A DNA stretch of 64,000 nt from Ctena decussata (taxonomy: Eukaryota > Mollusca > Bivalvia > Lucinida > Lucinidae). Shown in pieces: positions 23,513 to 33,419 of the stretch. Numbering within the stretch: position 1 is the stretch's first letter; each line of letters starts with the position of its first letter. The DNA is taken from positions 58,167,400 to 58,231,399 of the forward strand of contig OZ022507.1 in the NCBI GenBank assembly GCA_963989385.1, given 5' to 3'. The notes under the pieces were generated by a model. It saw only the letters and a list, made by a program, of their open reading frames with translations, was not told the DNA's origin and made no database searches. The position numbers and the translations under genes are program-made.

Positions 23513-24479
23513 GTGTGTAGAATAGCAGCCGAAGCCTTATTCAAGGGTTCCAAATATGAATTTAAATGGGGTCCTTAAAGACAAATATTCTTTACTTAAT
23601 AAAACACCCCGCCCCTCCCCCTCAGTAGTTACTGAGTTTATAACCCTGTTATGTCATTGATGAAACAGTAGTATCACTTGACAGTTCATAATAGGAATAT
23701 GGCTGCCAATAAATAAGAATATTTGTCTTTAATCCGAAATTCAATTTCCTGTTTTCAGTCATGTGAATATTTTGAAATAAGTTTTATTGTAGTTCTCTTT
23801 CAAAATTTGTACTAAAATCAATCAAAACGGCAGGCTGTTTGTACTTCTGCCGAATGTGTTCTCTGCTCTTGAAGGAACTCTTTTAGATTTTAATCCATCT
23901 AATATTCCGTATATTGATATTTACGTGGAAAAGAAAGGCCACATTTAAGGTATTTCTAATATTCTCTGATAGCATAAAATGATCTAGCGTCAAACGACGT
24001 GTAATTAGTGTAAAAAAAAACTTTTTTTGCACGGTGTTGCTTGGACATTGGTTTCCGCCACAAGCTCCCTGTACGGCTATGCAATAGATTAGCCACCTTT
24101 TATTTTTTGTTGCGGTATGGTATGGATATAGGGCTATTTTTCTTATATGAATCTATAGCATTGTGATATTGTTTTATATCTGTTTTAAACTGTACAGCAA
24201 TGCGTCTATTTTTATCTTAATTTGTGTGCTTGCGACATGTATTTCAAAGTTACTATTATGCAAACAGGCAAACGTTTTATACGCTCTTAGTAAATGTCTA
24301 ATTTGAGTTCATGTCATTTTTTTTATTCTTAATGTGTGCGTTTGATGCTGTTTTTAATTTGGATAGAACATGACTCTTAACTTGAGTCTTAAGACACTGC
24401 TACTTATCAAATTTTATATACGTTTACCAAGATTTTTCACCACTTTTGTTTGAAACTATTTTGTGAACTTTGTGATGAT

Positions 24480-24602
24480 GGTGTTTATCATTATGTATAT
24501 ATGTATATAGTGTTATTTTACAGAGGGCCACAAGGTAGAATAGCTAACAAGCTAATTGTGTTACCCTCTCAAAACAATGTATATAAATAAAAAAATAAAT
24601 GT
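24480..24602 (+). repeat. LINE 3' tail (CR1/L2-like)
   Basis: GAGGGCCACAAGG...GTTACCCTCTC followed by AATAAATAAAAA. The same closing hairpin (GAGGGCCCCATGG...GGTTACCCTCTC, then AATAAAG) ends the LINE at 33420-35940. Upstream, 24000-24480 may be its 3' untranslated part, but I see no RT code. Confidence 0.55.
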
Positions 24603-24753
24603 CGTTTGTCGCAAAACATCTATTTTTAGCCAATCATTTTATATCGAACATTTTTGGTAAACGTAGAGAATTATGTAAATTATGTATAACATGTGGTTTG
24701 TGTCAATGTAGCGCCCTCACGTTTAAGACCGTATAAAAGACAGTAAAAAATGT

Positions 24754-25209
24754 TGTGGCATGAAACCATAAGAAAACATCCTCTAAAGCATTAGCAAGTA
24801 ATTAACAAATATCAGTTTAAATGTATAACAAAGTCCTTTTTGTTGTTAAAACAGGAAAGAATGACTGTCACCTGTTAAAACAACCAAACATTATGTATAC
24901 AATAGAACACAGTAGCGGTGATTAAACTGTGGTGCCACAGAAGCTAAAATATGTCTTCAGGTGACTATGTTTGTCACTTAATCCTGATTATAATGATTGC
25001 AAGCTACCGGGATACTATTAAAATAAGACATATGTTATTTTAAGTATCAAGAAATGAAAACAGGTATCAATGGTTGCTTAATCTAAATAACAACAATTTA
25101 TACAAAAATTTAAAGCAGAAAAGAAGAAAGAGAAAAAAATAGAAAAATGATGTAAAGGTAATAAAAATGGGAAAAATAATGTTATGGTAAAAATACTGAA
25201 TTTTTGCCA
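24754..25209 (-). repeat. 456-bp LTR-like direct repeat, downstream copy
   Basis: Same orientation as 27756-28212 and differing at roughly ten positions by eye (about 2 percent). TG...CA termini on the minus strand. It lies downstream of the zinc-knuckle ORF. The outer flanks of the two repeats do not show a matching target-site duplication. Confidence 0.8.
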
Positions 25210-26028
25210 AATAACAATTTCACCCTACTTAGATTACAATCGGAGCCCGATTGTACAAACACATCATTTTTTTCAAATAAAGCTTTAATTTATGGCTGGC
25301 TCTAGTTTGTCTAAAATAGGCCATTTTTCAATCAAGTTATATGTTTTAATTACACAAGTAGACGAGTGTAAATAAATCAACAATAAATTTGGTCCTAAGC
25401 CTTATTGTTTATGAAGTTCAAAGGCTCCATGTTTGAGACTAAATACAGTTATTTCTGTTGCTATGCATATATGCAAGATTTTCAAGTTACAATACTGGGC
25501 AAAATGGCAGATGTGTCAACATGCCTGAATTATGTTAAAGCATGTGACTTTCTCGCATCACGATTACATTCTTTATAAAAGGATAAATAATTGCATATTG
25601 ACACTATTGGTCTTCTCTTGCATGTAGTCATCAAGCTTTAGTATATACAGGCTATGCCCGGCAGATACACCACAGTAACACATAAGTCTCAAAATTGGAA
25701 ATTAAAACACCAAATATATTGACTGATTGAGAAATTGAATGATCAACTGATTGATTGATTAAAAATTTTGTGTTCAACCGTCCTTTGGTTTAAGCATTTA
25801 TGTTGTTCTTAGAAGAATAATAATGATACAAATTAGTTCAATCTCTCAGTAAAATTTTATAATGTTTTAACAGGGAAAAACAACACTTTACTCTACTGAA
25901 GTAATCGTATCTGCAATTAGCTATGTTGATGGTTTGGCTGAAATAAGTGTAAAAATGCATTCTGAAAACATGCTAATAAATTTTAGTCATAACGATGTAG
26001 CACCCAATTGAAAAATTATTTTATCACA

Positions 26029-27267
26029 CTAACACACACACATGTTAATATGTGAATTATAACGTTTCTTGCGCCTGTCCCTTCTAGTTTGTCTCCTTTG
26101 CGGACAGCATAAATCAGTATAGTGTCCAGATAATCCACAGTTCTCACATATTGCTTCATTTACAGGGCAAGTACTAGGGTGGTGAAAGTCCGCGCCTCCA
26201 CATTTTCTACAGTTCCCATGAGATTTGAGATCCGCTGAGTGCATATTGGTTTGAGCAGACAAAAGGTCTGCCGTTTGTGAACTTAGGTCTGACAACTGAC
26301 TTTGTAATAGTTCCTTACATTGTTTTTCATCTTTTAGCTGTCGTTCTAAATCCGAAAATAATATTGATGCACCATTAAAACTTTTAGCAAGAGCTTTGAT
26401 TTGCTCCTCCAGTTCATTATTTTTTGCATTAAGTGCATTTACAACCATTCTCTCATAGTCCAATTGTGACTTTAAATTTCTTGTTTCCTCAGCGGCTTGC
26501 TGAAACTTCATAGTTTCCTCAGCGGCTTGCTGAGACTTCATAGTTTCCTCAGCGGCTTGCTGAGACTTCAGAGTTTCCTCAGCGGCTTGCTGAGACTTCA
26601 CAGCATCCTCAGCGGCTTGCTGAGACTTCAGAGTTTCCTCAGCGGCTTGCTGAGACTTCATAGTTTTCTCAGCGGCTTGCTGAGACTTCATAGTTTCCTC
26701 AGCGGCTTGCTGAGACTTCATAGTTTCCTTAGCGGCTTGCTGAGACTTCATAGTTTCCTCAGCGGCTTGCTGAGACTTCATAGCATCCTCAGCGGCTTGC
26801 TGAGACTTCACAGCTTCCTCAAATAGGCGGACCTGGAGTGAGGTGTTTGTTGATTCCAGTCTCAAATTAGCAGACTGAAGGTCAGCAATTGTTTTCTCTG
26901 CGGCCTTCAATGAATCTCTTAAGGTTTCTTCTGCTTCTGTCATTCCATATGAAACTGTTTTTCTCAACTGCCTGTCAGACAGGTCATAGAAAGGCAGTGA
27001 TGAACAAACATATTTATTCTCCAAGAATAGTTCTCTCCTGTTAATGTCGCGAAGCTTTTGTGCTTTACTTTTTCCTTTTCTTATATTTTCATTCACCATG
27101 TTAGTTTGTTTTTGACCCACTTTCACAGATTCAGCTGTTGATGATTGAACAGTCTTATGATGAACGTGAATTACAAACACTGAAGGCTGGTAAGGCAACC
27201 AGTATTGCCTAAATTGTCCACTCTTATGATAATCATTATCCATGTTCTGTCTCCTCGAATAATACAT
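26029..27267 (-). CDS. Coiled-coil protein with 10-residue repeats and C-terminal CCHC zinc knuckles (gag-like)
   Basis: 412 residues from the first ATG (27267); a later ATG at 27243 is also possible. Order: a Tyr-rich start; a basic block (GKSKAQKLRDINRRELFLEN) leading to YVCSSLPFYDLSDRQLRKTV; a leucine/glutamine coiled coil (TIADLQSANLRLEST); about 11 tandem AAEETMKSQQ decapeptides; a second coiled-coil stretch (LEEQIKALAKS, LERQLKDEKQ); then two Cys/His clusters, CRKCGGADFHHPSTC and CENCGLSGHYTDLC, the second a perfect CX2CX4HX4C retroviral-type knuckle; and a basic tail RRQTRRDRRKKR. Likely multimerises and binds RNA or DNA. It may be the gag-like protein of the element 24754-28212 or a domesticated relative. 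No pol domain is attached. Frame intact across a repeat of 30-bp units, which argues for recent function. Confidence 0.75.
   Translation of the reverse strand: MYYSRRQNMDNDYHKSGQFRQYWLPYQPSVFVIHVHHKTVQSSTAESVKVGQKQTNMVNENIRKGKSKAQKLRDINRRELFLENKYVCSSLPFYDLSDRQLRKTVSYGMTEAEETLRDSLKAAEKTIADLQSANLRLESTNTSLQVRLFEEAVKSQQAAEDAMKSQQAAEETMKSQQAAKETMKSQQAAEETMKSQQAAEKTMKSQQAAEETLKSQQAAEDAVKSQQAAEETLKSQQAAEETMKSQQAAEETMKFQQAAEETRNLKSQLDYERMVVNALNAKNNELEEQIKALAKSFNGASILFSDLERQLKDEKQCKELLQSQLSDLSSQTADLLSAQTNMHSADLKSHGNCRKCGGADFHHPSTCPVNEAICENCGLSGHYTDLCCPQRRQTRRDRRKKRYNSHINMCVC
26492..26821 (-). repeat. 30-bp coding minisatellite, ~11 copies
   Basis: Near-identical 30-bp units (GCGGCTTGCTGAGACTTCAT plus AGTTTCCTCA) inside the zinc-knuckle ORF. 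Units are multiples of three, so copy changes keep frame. Variants (CAGCATCCTC, GAGTTTCCTC) show several rounds of expansion. The opposite-strand open frame is a by-product. Confidence 0.95.
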
Positions 27268-27755
27268 ATTTCCAATGTCAAGCACAGTTATATGGGGAAT
27301 AGAATTGCTTGGCTGTATGAGATACCAAGATCGTGCTAAAACAAGCTAAAAAGTTGTTTACCCAGATTCTAACACCAAATTATCAAGAAGCTGGTATTCC
27401 AGTATCTTAACGTTCAATAGTCTAAAACACAGGAGACAGAATGAAGTTCACATTATTTTATTTACGCCGAAGCAAACAGTATTTACAGTTCACATCTAGC
27501 ACGATTTTAGTCTGTTAATGGCTTTCCAAATACAAATACCAGTTCATCCAATTTTTTAATTATTTTAGGCTTTAGTTGGAAAGTTCCAAACTCAAAGAGA
27601 TCTAGTTTTCGTTTTGCTGGTAAACTCCAAGCAAGTGTACGCTGTAGTAGGTAATTCCTAACTAACTTGTTCTTTTTTAAAAAAGAACTAAAATCTCAGA
27701 AATCTTACAAAATAGCCACACCTCCTAATAGAGAATGACCAATTAAAAAATAGAT

Positions 27756-28212
27756 TGTTGCAGGAAACCATAAGAAAACATCCTCTAAAGCACTAGCAAG
27801 TAATTAACAAATATCAGTTTAAATGTATAACAAAGTCCTTTTTGTTGTTAAAACAGGAAAGAATGACTGTCACCTGTTAAAACAACCAAACATTATGTAT
27901 ACAATAGAACACAGTAGCGGTGATTAAACTGTGGTGCCACAGAAGCCAAAATATGTCTTCAGGTGACTATGTTTGTCACTTAATCCTGATTATAATGATT
28001 GCAAGCCACTGGGATACTATTAAAATAAGACATATGTTATTTTAAGTATCAAGAAATGAAAACAGGTATCAATGGTTGCTTAATCTAAATAACAACAATT
28101 TATACAAAAGTTTTAAGCAGAAAAGAAGAAAGAGAAAAAGAATAGAAAAATGATGTAAAGGTAATAAAAATGGGAAAAATAATGTTATGGTAAAAATACT
28201 GAATTTTTGCCA
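27756..28212 (-). repeat. 456-bp LTR-like direct repeat, upstream copy
   Basis: Upstream (5') of the zinc-knuckle ORF on the minus strand, and part of the inverted-repeat right arm, so its mirror is 20216-20671. Ends in ...CCTGCAACA. A promoter for the ORF may lie here, but none can be assigned. Confidence 0.8.
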
Positions 28213-28978
28213 CATACTACTATTATTGATATAATGTTTGTGATGTTAATGCTAGCCCGATGACCACTACATGGTTAATGACATTTCGTTTGGCGTTCAC
28301 TGATGATGTCTTTGGTGGTGTCTAATTTTGTGTTGTCTTTTCCCAAATGGTGTCTTGGGTGGGATCTGGGATTGAATTAAGTCAGTTCCTGAGATTTTCC
28401 ATCTTACTTTAGTAACCACCATGGTATACAATGATTATTATTTGTTTATTGTGTAGGGAGAATTATCTTACTTAACAGGAAGTCATGAAAGCTGTTGTCC
28501 TTTGAAAAAAATGGAGGAAAACGTGGCGATTCACCGATATACACATTAAGATAATTAAAATTAGCGTTTCTTTCTATTACAAGTATAAAGTATAGATATG
28601 TCTGCCAGTTCTTGATGCAGTTTTGCCCTAGGTAACGTTTCAAAGGCCAGCCGCGAATTATTTGAGGACTAATTTGAGTGATCGTGTCGATTTCATTATG
28701 AATATGTATGAGCTGCGTCGCGACAATGTCTATACTAATTGTTCATGCTAAGTGCCAACGCATACGCAAGTGCATGTAGTTAAGACGGAGAGAGCCGCCA
28801 CTTCCAGTTCAATGATTATCCTGAACACTGTGACCAGTCAGCGCCTACTCATCAGATCAGAGCAAGCGCAGTAAGCTTATGATAAAGACACTCCCACACG
28901 AGACTAATTTAAACAATTGATGATACCTAGGGTCGAGTCGGGTAACGTCGGACAGCGGGTAAATTCGGACATACCAGT

Positions 28979-29045
28979 GCAAACAGTGAAAATCAAGATG
29001 AGACGGCTCATGATGAGCCGTCTCATCAGGATTTTCACTGTTTGC
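28979..29045. repeat. 67-bp palindrome, right arm
   Basis: Mirror of 19383-19449; both have near-complete 33-bp arms centred on GGCTCATGATGAGCC-type sequence. Confidence 0.88.
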
Positions 29046-30441
29046 TCAGTTAATTTTGTTTTAATTCCAAATAACTGGCATATAAAGGAAACAATGTCAC
29101 TGTCCGAATTTACCTGACTTTACCATATCTGGTTAAGATATAATTGTCAAAAAAATATTATTATAACACGTATTAGTTATTTTAAAATGTCCGAGGTTAT
29201 TCCCAAAAGGCACGCAATGTTGAAACAGTGTGATTGTATCATCATTAATTTTAGAATTATCATTTCTGCAAGGCTTGCAGAAATTAATGGCTTATCACAT
29301 CGGGAAATCAAATAGCAACTGTGCGCGGCTGCATCGTGTTGCTGAAAGCTCTTTAAACGAAAACACTCACTTAAATGCAAATTCGTCTAAAATTGAAGAT
29401 ATCAATAAAACATGAAGTTTGTTGGAAATTTCACGAAAACTGGACTTAAATAAAGAAAAATATGAAGGTTTATAAATATTTAATTATTGAGTTAGGAACC
29501 AGCAAATCTGTGAGTGAATGACATCATCAACTCAATGTGGAAAATGAAAACCCTAAATAAATTCAGTTTGGAACATATTTCAGGTGGATGTAATGCATCA
29601 ATGTAGTTTTACTTAATAAAGAAATGATTTGAGTCAAATTAGTCCGTAAAAGTATGCAAATTTGGCACTTATTCAAGATTTAAATTTTTGTCAGGTGACA
29701 GGAATTTCCAAAATGGCGGACTCCTTGATCGCCATTTTGAATTTTTCAAAGCTTATACCTTCCTTACTTTAAATCCGATTTTCATGAAATTTTCACCAAA
29801 TTTAATTGCTCATCGAGTTCTACGATTTCAAGCCACTTTATAATTTAGTGAGCGTGGGAATGTAATCGCTTGTTGATAGTCATGAGGCTATGAGGCGCCA
29901 TAGTGGATAAAAAGTTGTTCGTTTTTATGAATTATGTTGAAACAGCAGATACTAGACTAAGTTCATTTTTACGGCTATACACCTTTGCTATAAATCGATA
30001 AAGGCACGCACGAGTTATCTACCCAAGTAGACTGTGATGTCATCTATAGGGCATCCCACATAATTCAGTACAACTGCAAGCACACATAAAGCAGACGTTT
30101 TGTAAATATAAACTGAAAAGAAAAATACAGTTAATACTCTGAAAGGCCAAATTAAAGTATAATTGCCCTGTTGTCATGTGAATTTTTTTATTTATATAAT
30201 TATTTTTTGTTTATTAAAAATATCATGATAAGAATCTTGACAAGTCGCTTATGGTTTTCATGGCCCCTTTCATCGGCGGAATACATTCATACGTTCTAAA
30301 TGAGTTACATTTCGTTTAAATAAGTTTCGTAAATCTGTAAAATTATTTCCATTTTTCCGTCAGGTAAAACGTCAACATTCAGATAGTAATGACGCACTAT
30401 TACCGGGCAGTTTGTGGAGCTGATATTTACGGTTTCTTGTC

Positions 30442-30831
30442 TATGGAGGCCCTGGAGGGACTTCTGACTTCATCACTTCACACTTCAGACTTCACCACTT
30501 AATCACTTCTTAGTTCATCACTTCATACTTCACACTTCTGACTTCATGACTTCACACTTCAGACTTCATCACTTCAGAGGTCATACTTCATAACTTCAGA
30601 GTTCAGACTTCAGAGTTCAGACTTCATCACTTCAGAGTTCAGACGTCATACTTCAGACTTCAGACTTCAGAGTTCAGACTTCAGAGTTCAGACTTCATAC
30701 TTCAGACTTCAAACTTCAAACTTCAGACTTCACACTTCAGAGTTCAGAGTTCAGACTTCAAAGTTCACACTTCAGACTTCAGACTTCAGAGTTCACACTT
30801 CAAACTTCATATGAGGGGTGATTAAAAAATA
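30442..30831 (-). mobile_element. Satellite-bearing element, right-arm copy
   Basis: Inverted counterpart of 17306-17978 with the same ends (TATGGAGGCCCTGGAGGGAC at left, TCATATGAGGGGTGATTAAA at right). Its heptamer array (ACTTCAG / AGTTCAG) differs in length from the left arm and has no 416-bp insertion. Confidence 0.75.
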
Positions 30832-30907
30832 CTTGGACTTTGCTGTCGCGGTAAGCATAACGCAGTTATAGTATTTTTCTCATACCGCGGAAAAGTTCAA
30901 TCTTTTA

Positions 30908-32727
30908 GGGACCGACCATTTTATAGTCTGGAGGGAGGGGGGGGCCTGGTATATTTATCAAAAAAATTTCCTGTCTTTGGATATGCAAGAAAAAAAATAA
31001 CCTGGCTCATAAGGGGGCTCAAAAAATATTCTGGCCTCAAAAGTAAGAGAAAAAAATAACCTGTCTCCACCCAAAATTTCAAAAAAAAAATAGTTCTGCA
31101 GATAATTCCATTGGAATTGAGTTTTTATATTGTCTCTGGCTTCTGGGGGGCTGCGCCCCCCAGAACCCCTTATTTATAGTAATATTTTAACATTATCTAC
31201 AATAGCTTTACACCAGCGGGCCCGCATGTGCATACATTTACAAAAAACATCCTATACAACATTCACATACATGTATTATTGATCTGCCACATGTTTCCAC
31301 TAAAACTGAATTGCAAAAGAGTCACTAGCTTATGGGAGACAAAACCATTATGGCAAAATAAACACTCTAGGAGGCAAAAGTCCTAATATAACAAGAGCTG
31401 TCGCCTGACAGCATAGATCGCCTGAATTGGTGCTTGCCCATCACACAGCCGCTATGGTGGTGTGGACTGCTATGCATAAAACTCCAGGCAAGCATGTCCA
31501 AAATAAAAACACAGTTATAAACAAAAGCTATCTCAGAAATAAGTCTTAAAATAAAATTAAAATAAAAAAAAATAAAATAAAATTCAAAGTCCATGAGCTT
31601 GAGGTAAAAAAAAAACTGAGGGGGGGGGGGGAGTGGGAGGGAGGGAGGTGGAGGGTAAGCTGTACCATCAACCATTATCTAACATCAGTCCAAGTATTAG
31701 TATCAATTGAATCTGTCATCGTGGAACTGTGAAATTATGTCTTCATAAATATAAAACTTTAACCAAAATCTTTAAGACAAAATTCTAAGTTGATGACCTT
31801 GACTTCAAGGTCATCCAGTGGGGTAAGTATAAGGTGTTTTGTAAAAACTCAAAAACGCGTCTAACATAAGTTCAAGTATAAACTAAATCTCTGCAAACCA
31901 TTATGAATCAATATGCAATTACAAAACTTTAATAAAGACCAAAATTTCCCAAGTCCCTGACCTTGACATCAAGGTCACTGAGCGGGGTTGGAGTAGTATT
32001 CTGTAGCTCTAACTACAGTGCAAATATAAAAAGAATTCATCTATGGGTTCAGGAGATATGTGTCTTTAAAAAAACTTTAACCAAAACATCCAATCAATAA
32101 AAAGACAATTTTCTAAGTCCATGACCTTGACATCAAGGTCACTGAGGGGGGAGCAGTATCTTCGAAAACTTTAGACCAATATCTAACTTCAGTGCAAGTA
32201 TCAAAGGAATCCATCCATGGGTTAAGGAGATATTGGGCTTTATAAAACTTTAACCAAAACATCCAGTGTAAAAAAACTCCCAATTTTCTAAGTCCATGAC
32301 CTTGACATCAAGGTCACTGAGTGGGGTGTGGGTGGTACCCTGTTAAACTTTGGACCAATATCTAACTACAGTGCAAGTATCAAAAAATCCATCTATGGGT
32401 TAAGGAGATATAGGTCTTTAAAAAACTTTAACCAAAACATCCAATTCGAACGCGGACGCAGGTGTAAAAAATACGGATGTGGGTAAAATAAAAGGATATT
32501 AAGGTCAAGTAAACAAGGATCTGATAGTTCAGCTATAAAATTAAAAAAAAAATAACCTGTTTGAGTTAGTTTGTAAAAAAAAATAAATTAGCTCCCACAA
32601 TGTGAAAAAAAAGAAATTGTTTCCAGAGGCCAGTGAAATAAAATGTCGTGTCTCCATCAAGAATACCAGGCCCCCCCCCTCCCCTCCCCCCCCCCCCCCC
32701 CCCCCAGAATATCAAATGGTCGGTCCC
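30908..32727. mobile_element. Non-autonomous PIF/Harbinger-like transposon, 1.82 kb, with empty site in other arm
   Basis: Terminal inverted repeats GGGACCGACCATTT on both ends followed by G-rich tracts and GGCCTGGTAT; flanked by TTA (30905-30907 and 32728-32730). The inverted-repeat left arm has the uninterrupted site with a single TTA (17230-17232, TAA on the plus strand), which fixes both boundaries and a 3-bp TTA target duplication. TWA targets are typical of PIF/Harbinger; CACTA elements also make 3-bp duplications. No transposase frame. Interior: a GGGGGGCTGCGCCCCCC hairpin near 31145 and four ~165-bp tandem repeats. Minus-strand frames here are G/A-run artefacts. Confidence 0.85.
31735..32445. 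repeat. ~165-bp tandem repeat with a 20-bp palindrome per unit
   Basis: Four units inside the TIR element, each with TGACCTTGACATCAAGGTCA (first unit: CT for CA in the middle) at 31794, 31958, 32122 and 32297, then ACTGAG.GGGG, then A.TATCTAAC..CAGTGCAAGTAT, AATCCATC.ATGGGTTAAGG and CTTTAACCAAAA. Spacing 164, 164 and 175 bp. Confidence 0.85.
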
Positions 32728-32997
32728 TTAGCTGCGTTATGTGAAATTTTGAAGAAATTTCACTGAACAGTAAGTATTTTCTTTTATTTTATATACGGTA
32801 GGTATTGCTACAGCGGAGCACCATATTAATGACGACGTTTTGTCTTTTTTTAACATTTCAGTGGTTCTTTTGTTTCTCTGTTTTCACAAACTAACACCCT
32901 CTTTGCAGATTTTTCATAATTATGACCAATTCTAGACACATCAGCATGCAATATCATTGTTTTGAAGAATTTCATATCGTACTCTCCTCATATTTCT

Positions 32998-33215
32998 ATT
33001 CTATTCTATTCTATCCCATAACCTTACTAGGTCGTTGGGGGACCACAGATCACTTCGAAACAATCCCTTTCCACCTTGTCCTGTTTTGAGCTGCCCTAGC
33101 TGAGCTGGCAAAATCCATCCCTGTCCACTCTTTAATATTGTCTTCCCACCTCTTCTTCCTCTCTATCTCTTATTCTTTTTCCTTTCATTGTGCCCTGTAG
33201 AATGGTCTTTGTTAA
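32998..33215 (-). pseudogene. RTE-like LINE 3' tail (right arm)
   Basis: Inverted partner of 16743-16970, starting with (TATTC)n. It shares a CTGAGCTGGCAAAATCCATC..CTGTCCACTCTTTAATATTG segment with the longer fragment at 35941-36640. Confidence 0.65.
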
Positions 33216-33419
33216 AAAAAATCTAAGACGTTCATAAATCCAAGCCAAACTTTTGCTTTCAATATCGTGTTAACGTACACTATATTTGCGGTGTATGTCT
33301 AAATTAGAGGATAACTGTACTCAAATTTGTCATTTAGGGAGGTAAATCGTCGGTTTTATGGTCGGAAATTTCGTTTTACGGCGACGCGTTAGTTACCAGT
33401 TAACTAGGGTTACCAGTGT

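Larger units (their letters stand above)
20992..24000 (-). repeat. Receptor duplicon, copy C (decayed)
   Basis: After the N-terminal relic, upstream flank similar to A and B can be followed at 21110-21480 and again at 23690-23990 (TTCAAAATTTG..CTAA..AATCAAAA.G.CAGGC, matching 50600-50645). Between them lie later insertions: the inverted-repeat element 21597-22417, the repeat 22700-23270, a (CT)n run at 21208-21241 and an ATT microsatellite. Confidence 0.65.
24754..28212 (-). mobile_element. Candidate non-autonomous LTR-type element with gag-like ORF
   Basis: A 3.46-kb unit on the minus strand: 456-bp repeat, ~490-bp leader, one ORF with coiled coil and zinc knuckles, ~820-bp non-coding tail, 456-bp repeat. 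No protease, RT, RNase H or integrase anywhere inside. In favour of an LTR element: TG..CA ends, equal-length direct repeats, nucleic-acid-binding gag-like ORF. Against: no target-site duplication, no polypurine tract before the downstream repeat, no tRNA-primer site directly after the upstream repeat (a TGGTGTTAGAATCTGGG that resembles one lies 370 bp further in, near 27367-27383). It could instead be a host gene caught between duplicated repeats. Confidence 0.5.

Noticed and set aside
26497..26826. 109-codon plus-strand ORF of LHSFLSGLLR repeats
   Set aside because: Antisense shadow of the 30-bp coding minisatellite.
31367..31675. 102-codon proline/phenylalanine-rich minus ORF
   Set aside because: Generated by G-tracts and A-tracts within the non-autonomous transposon.
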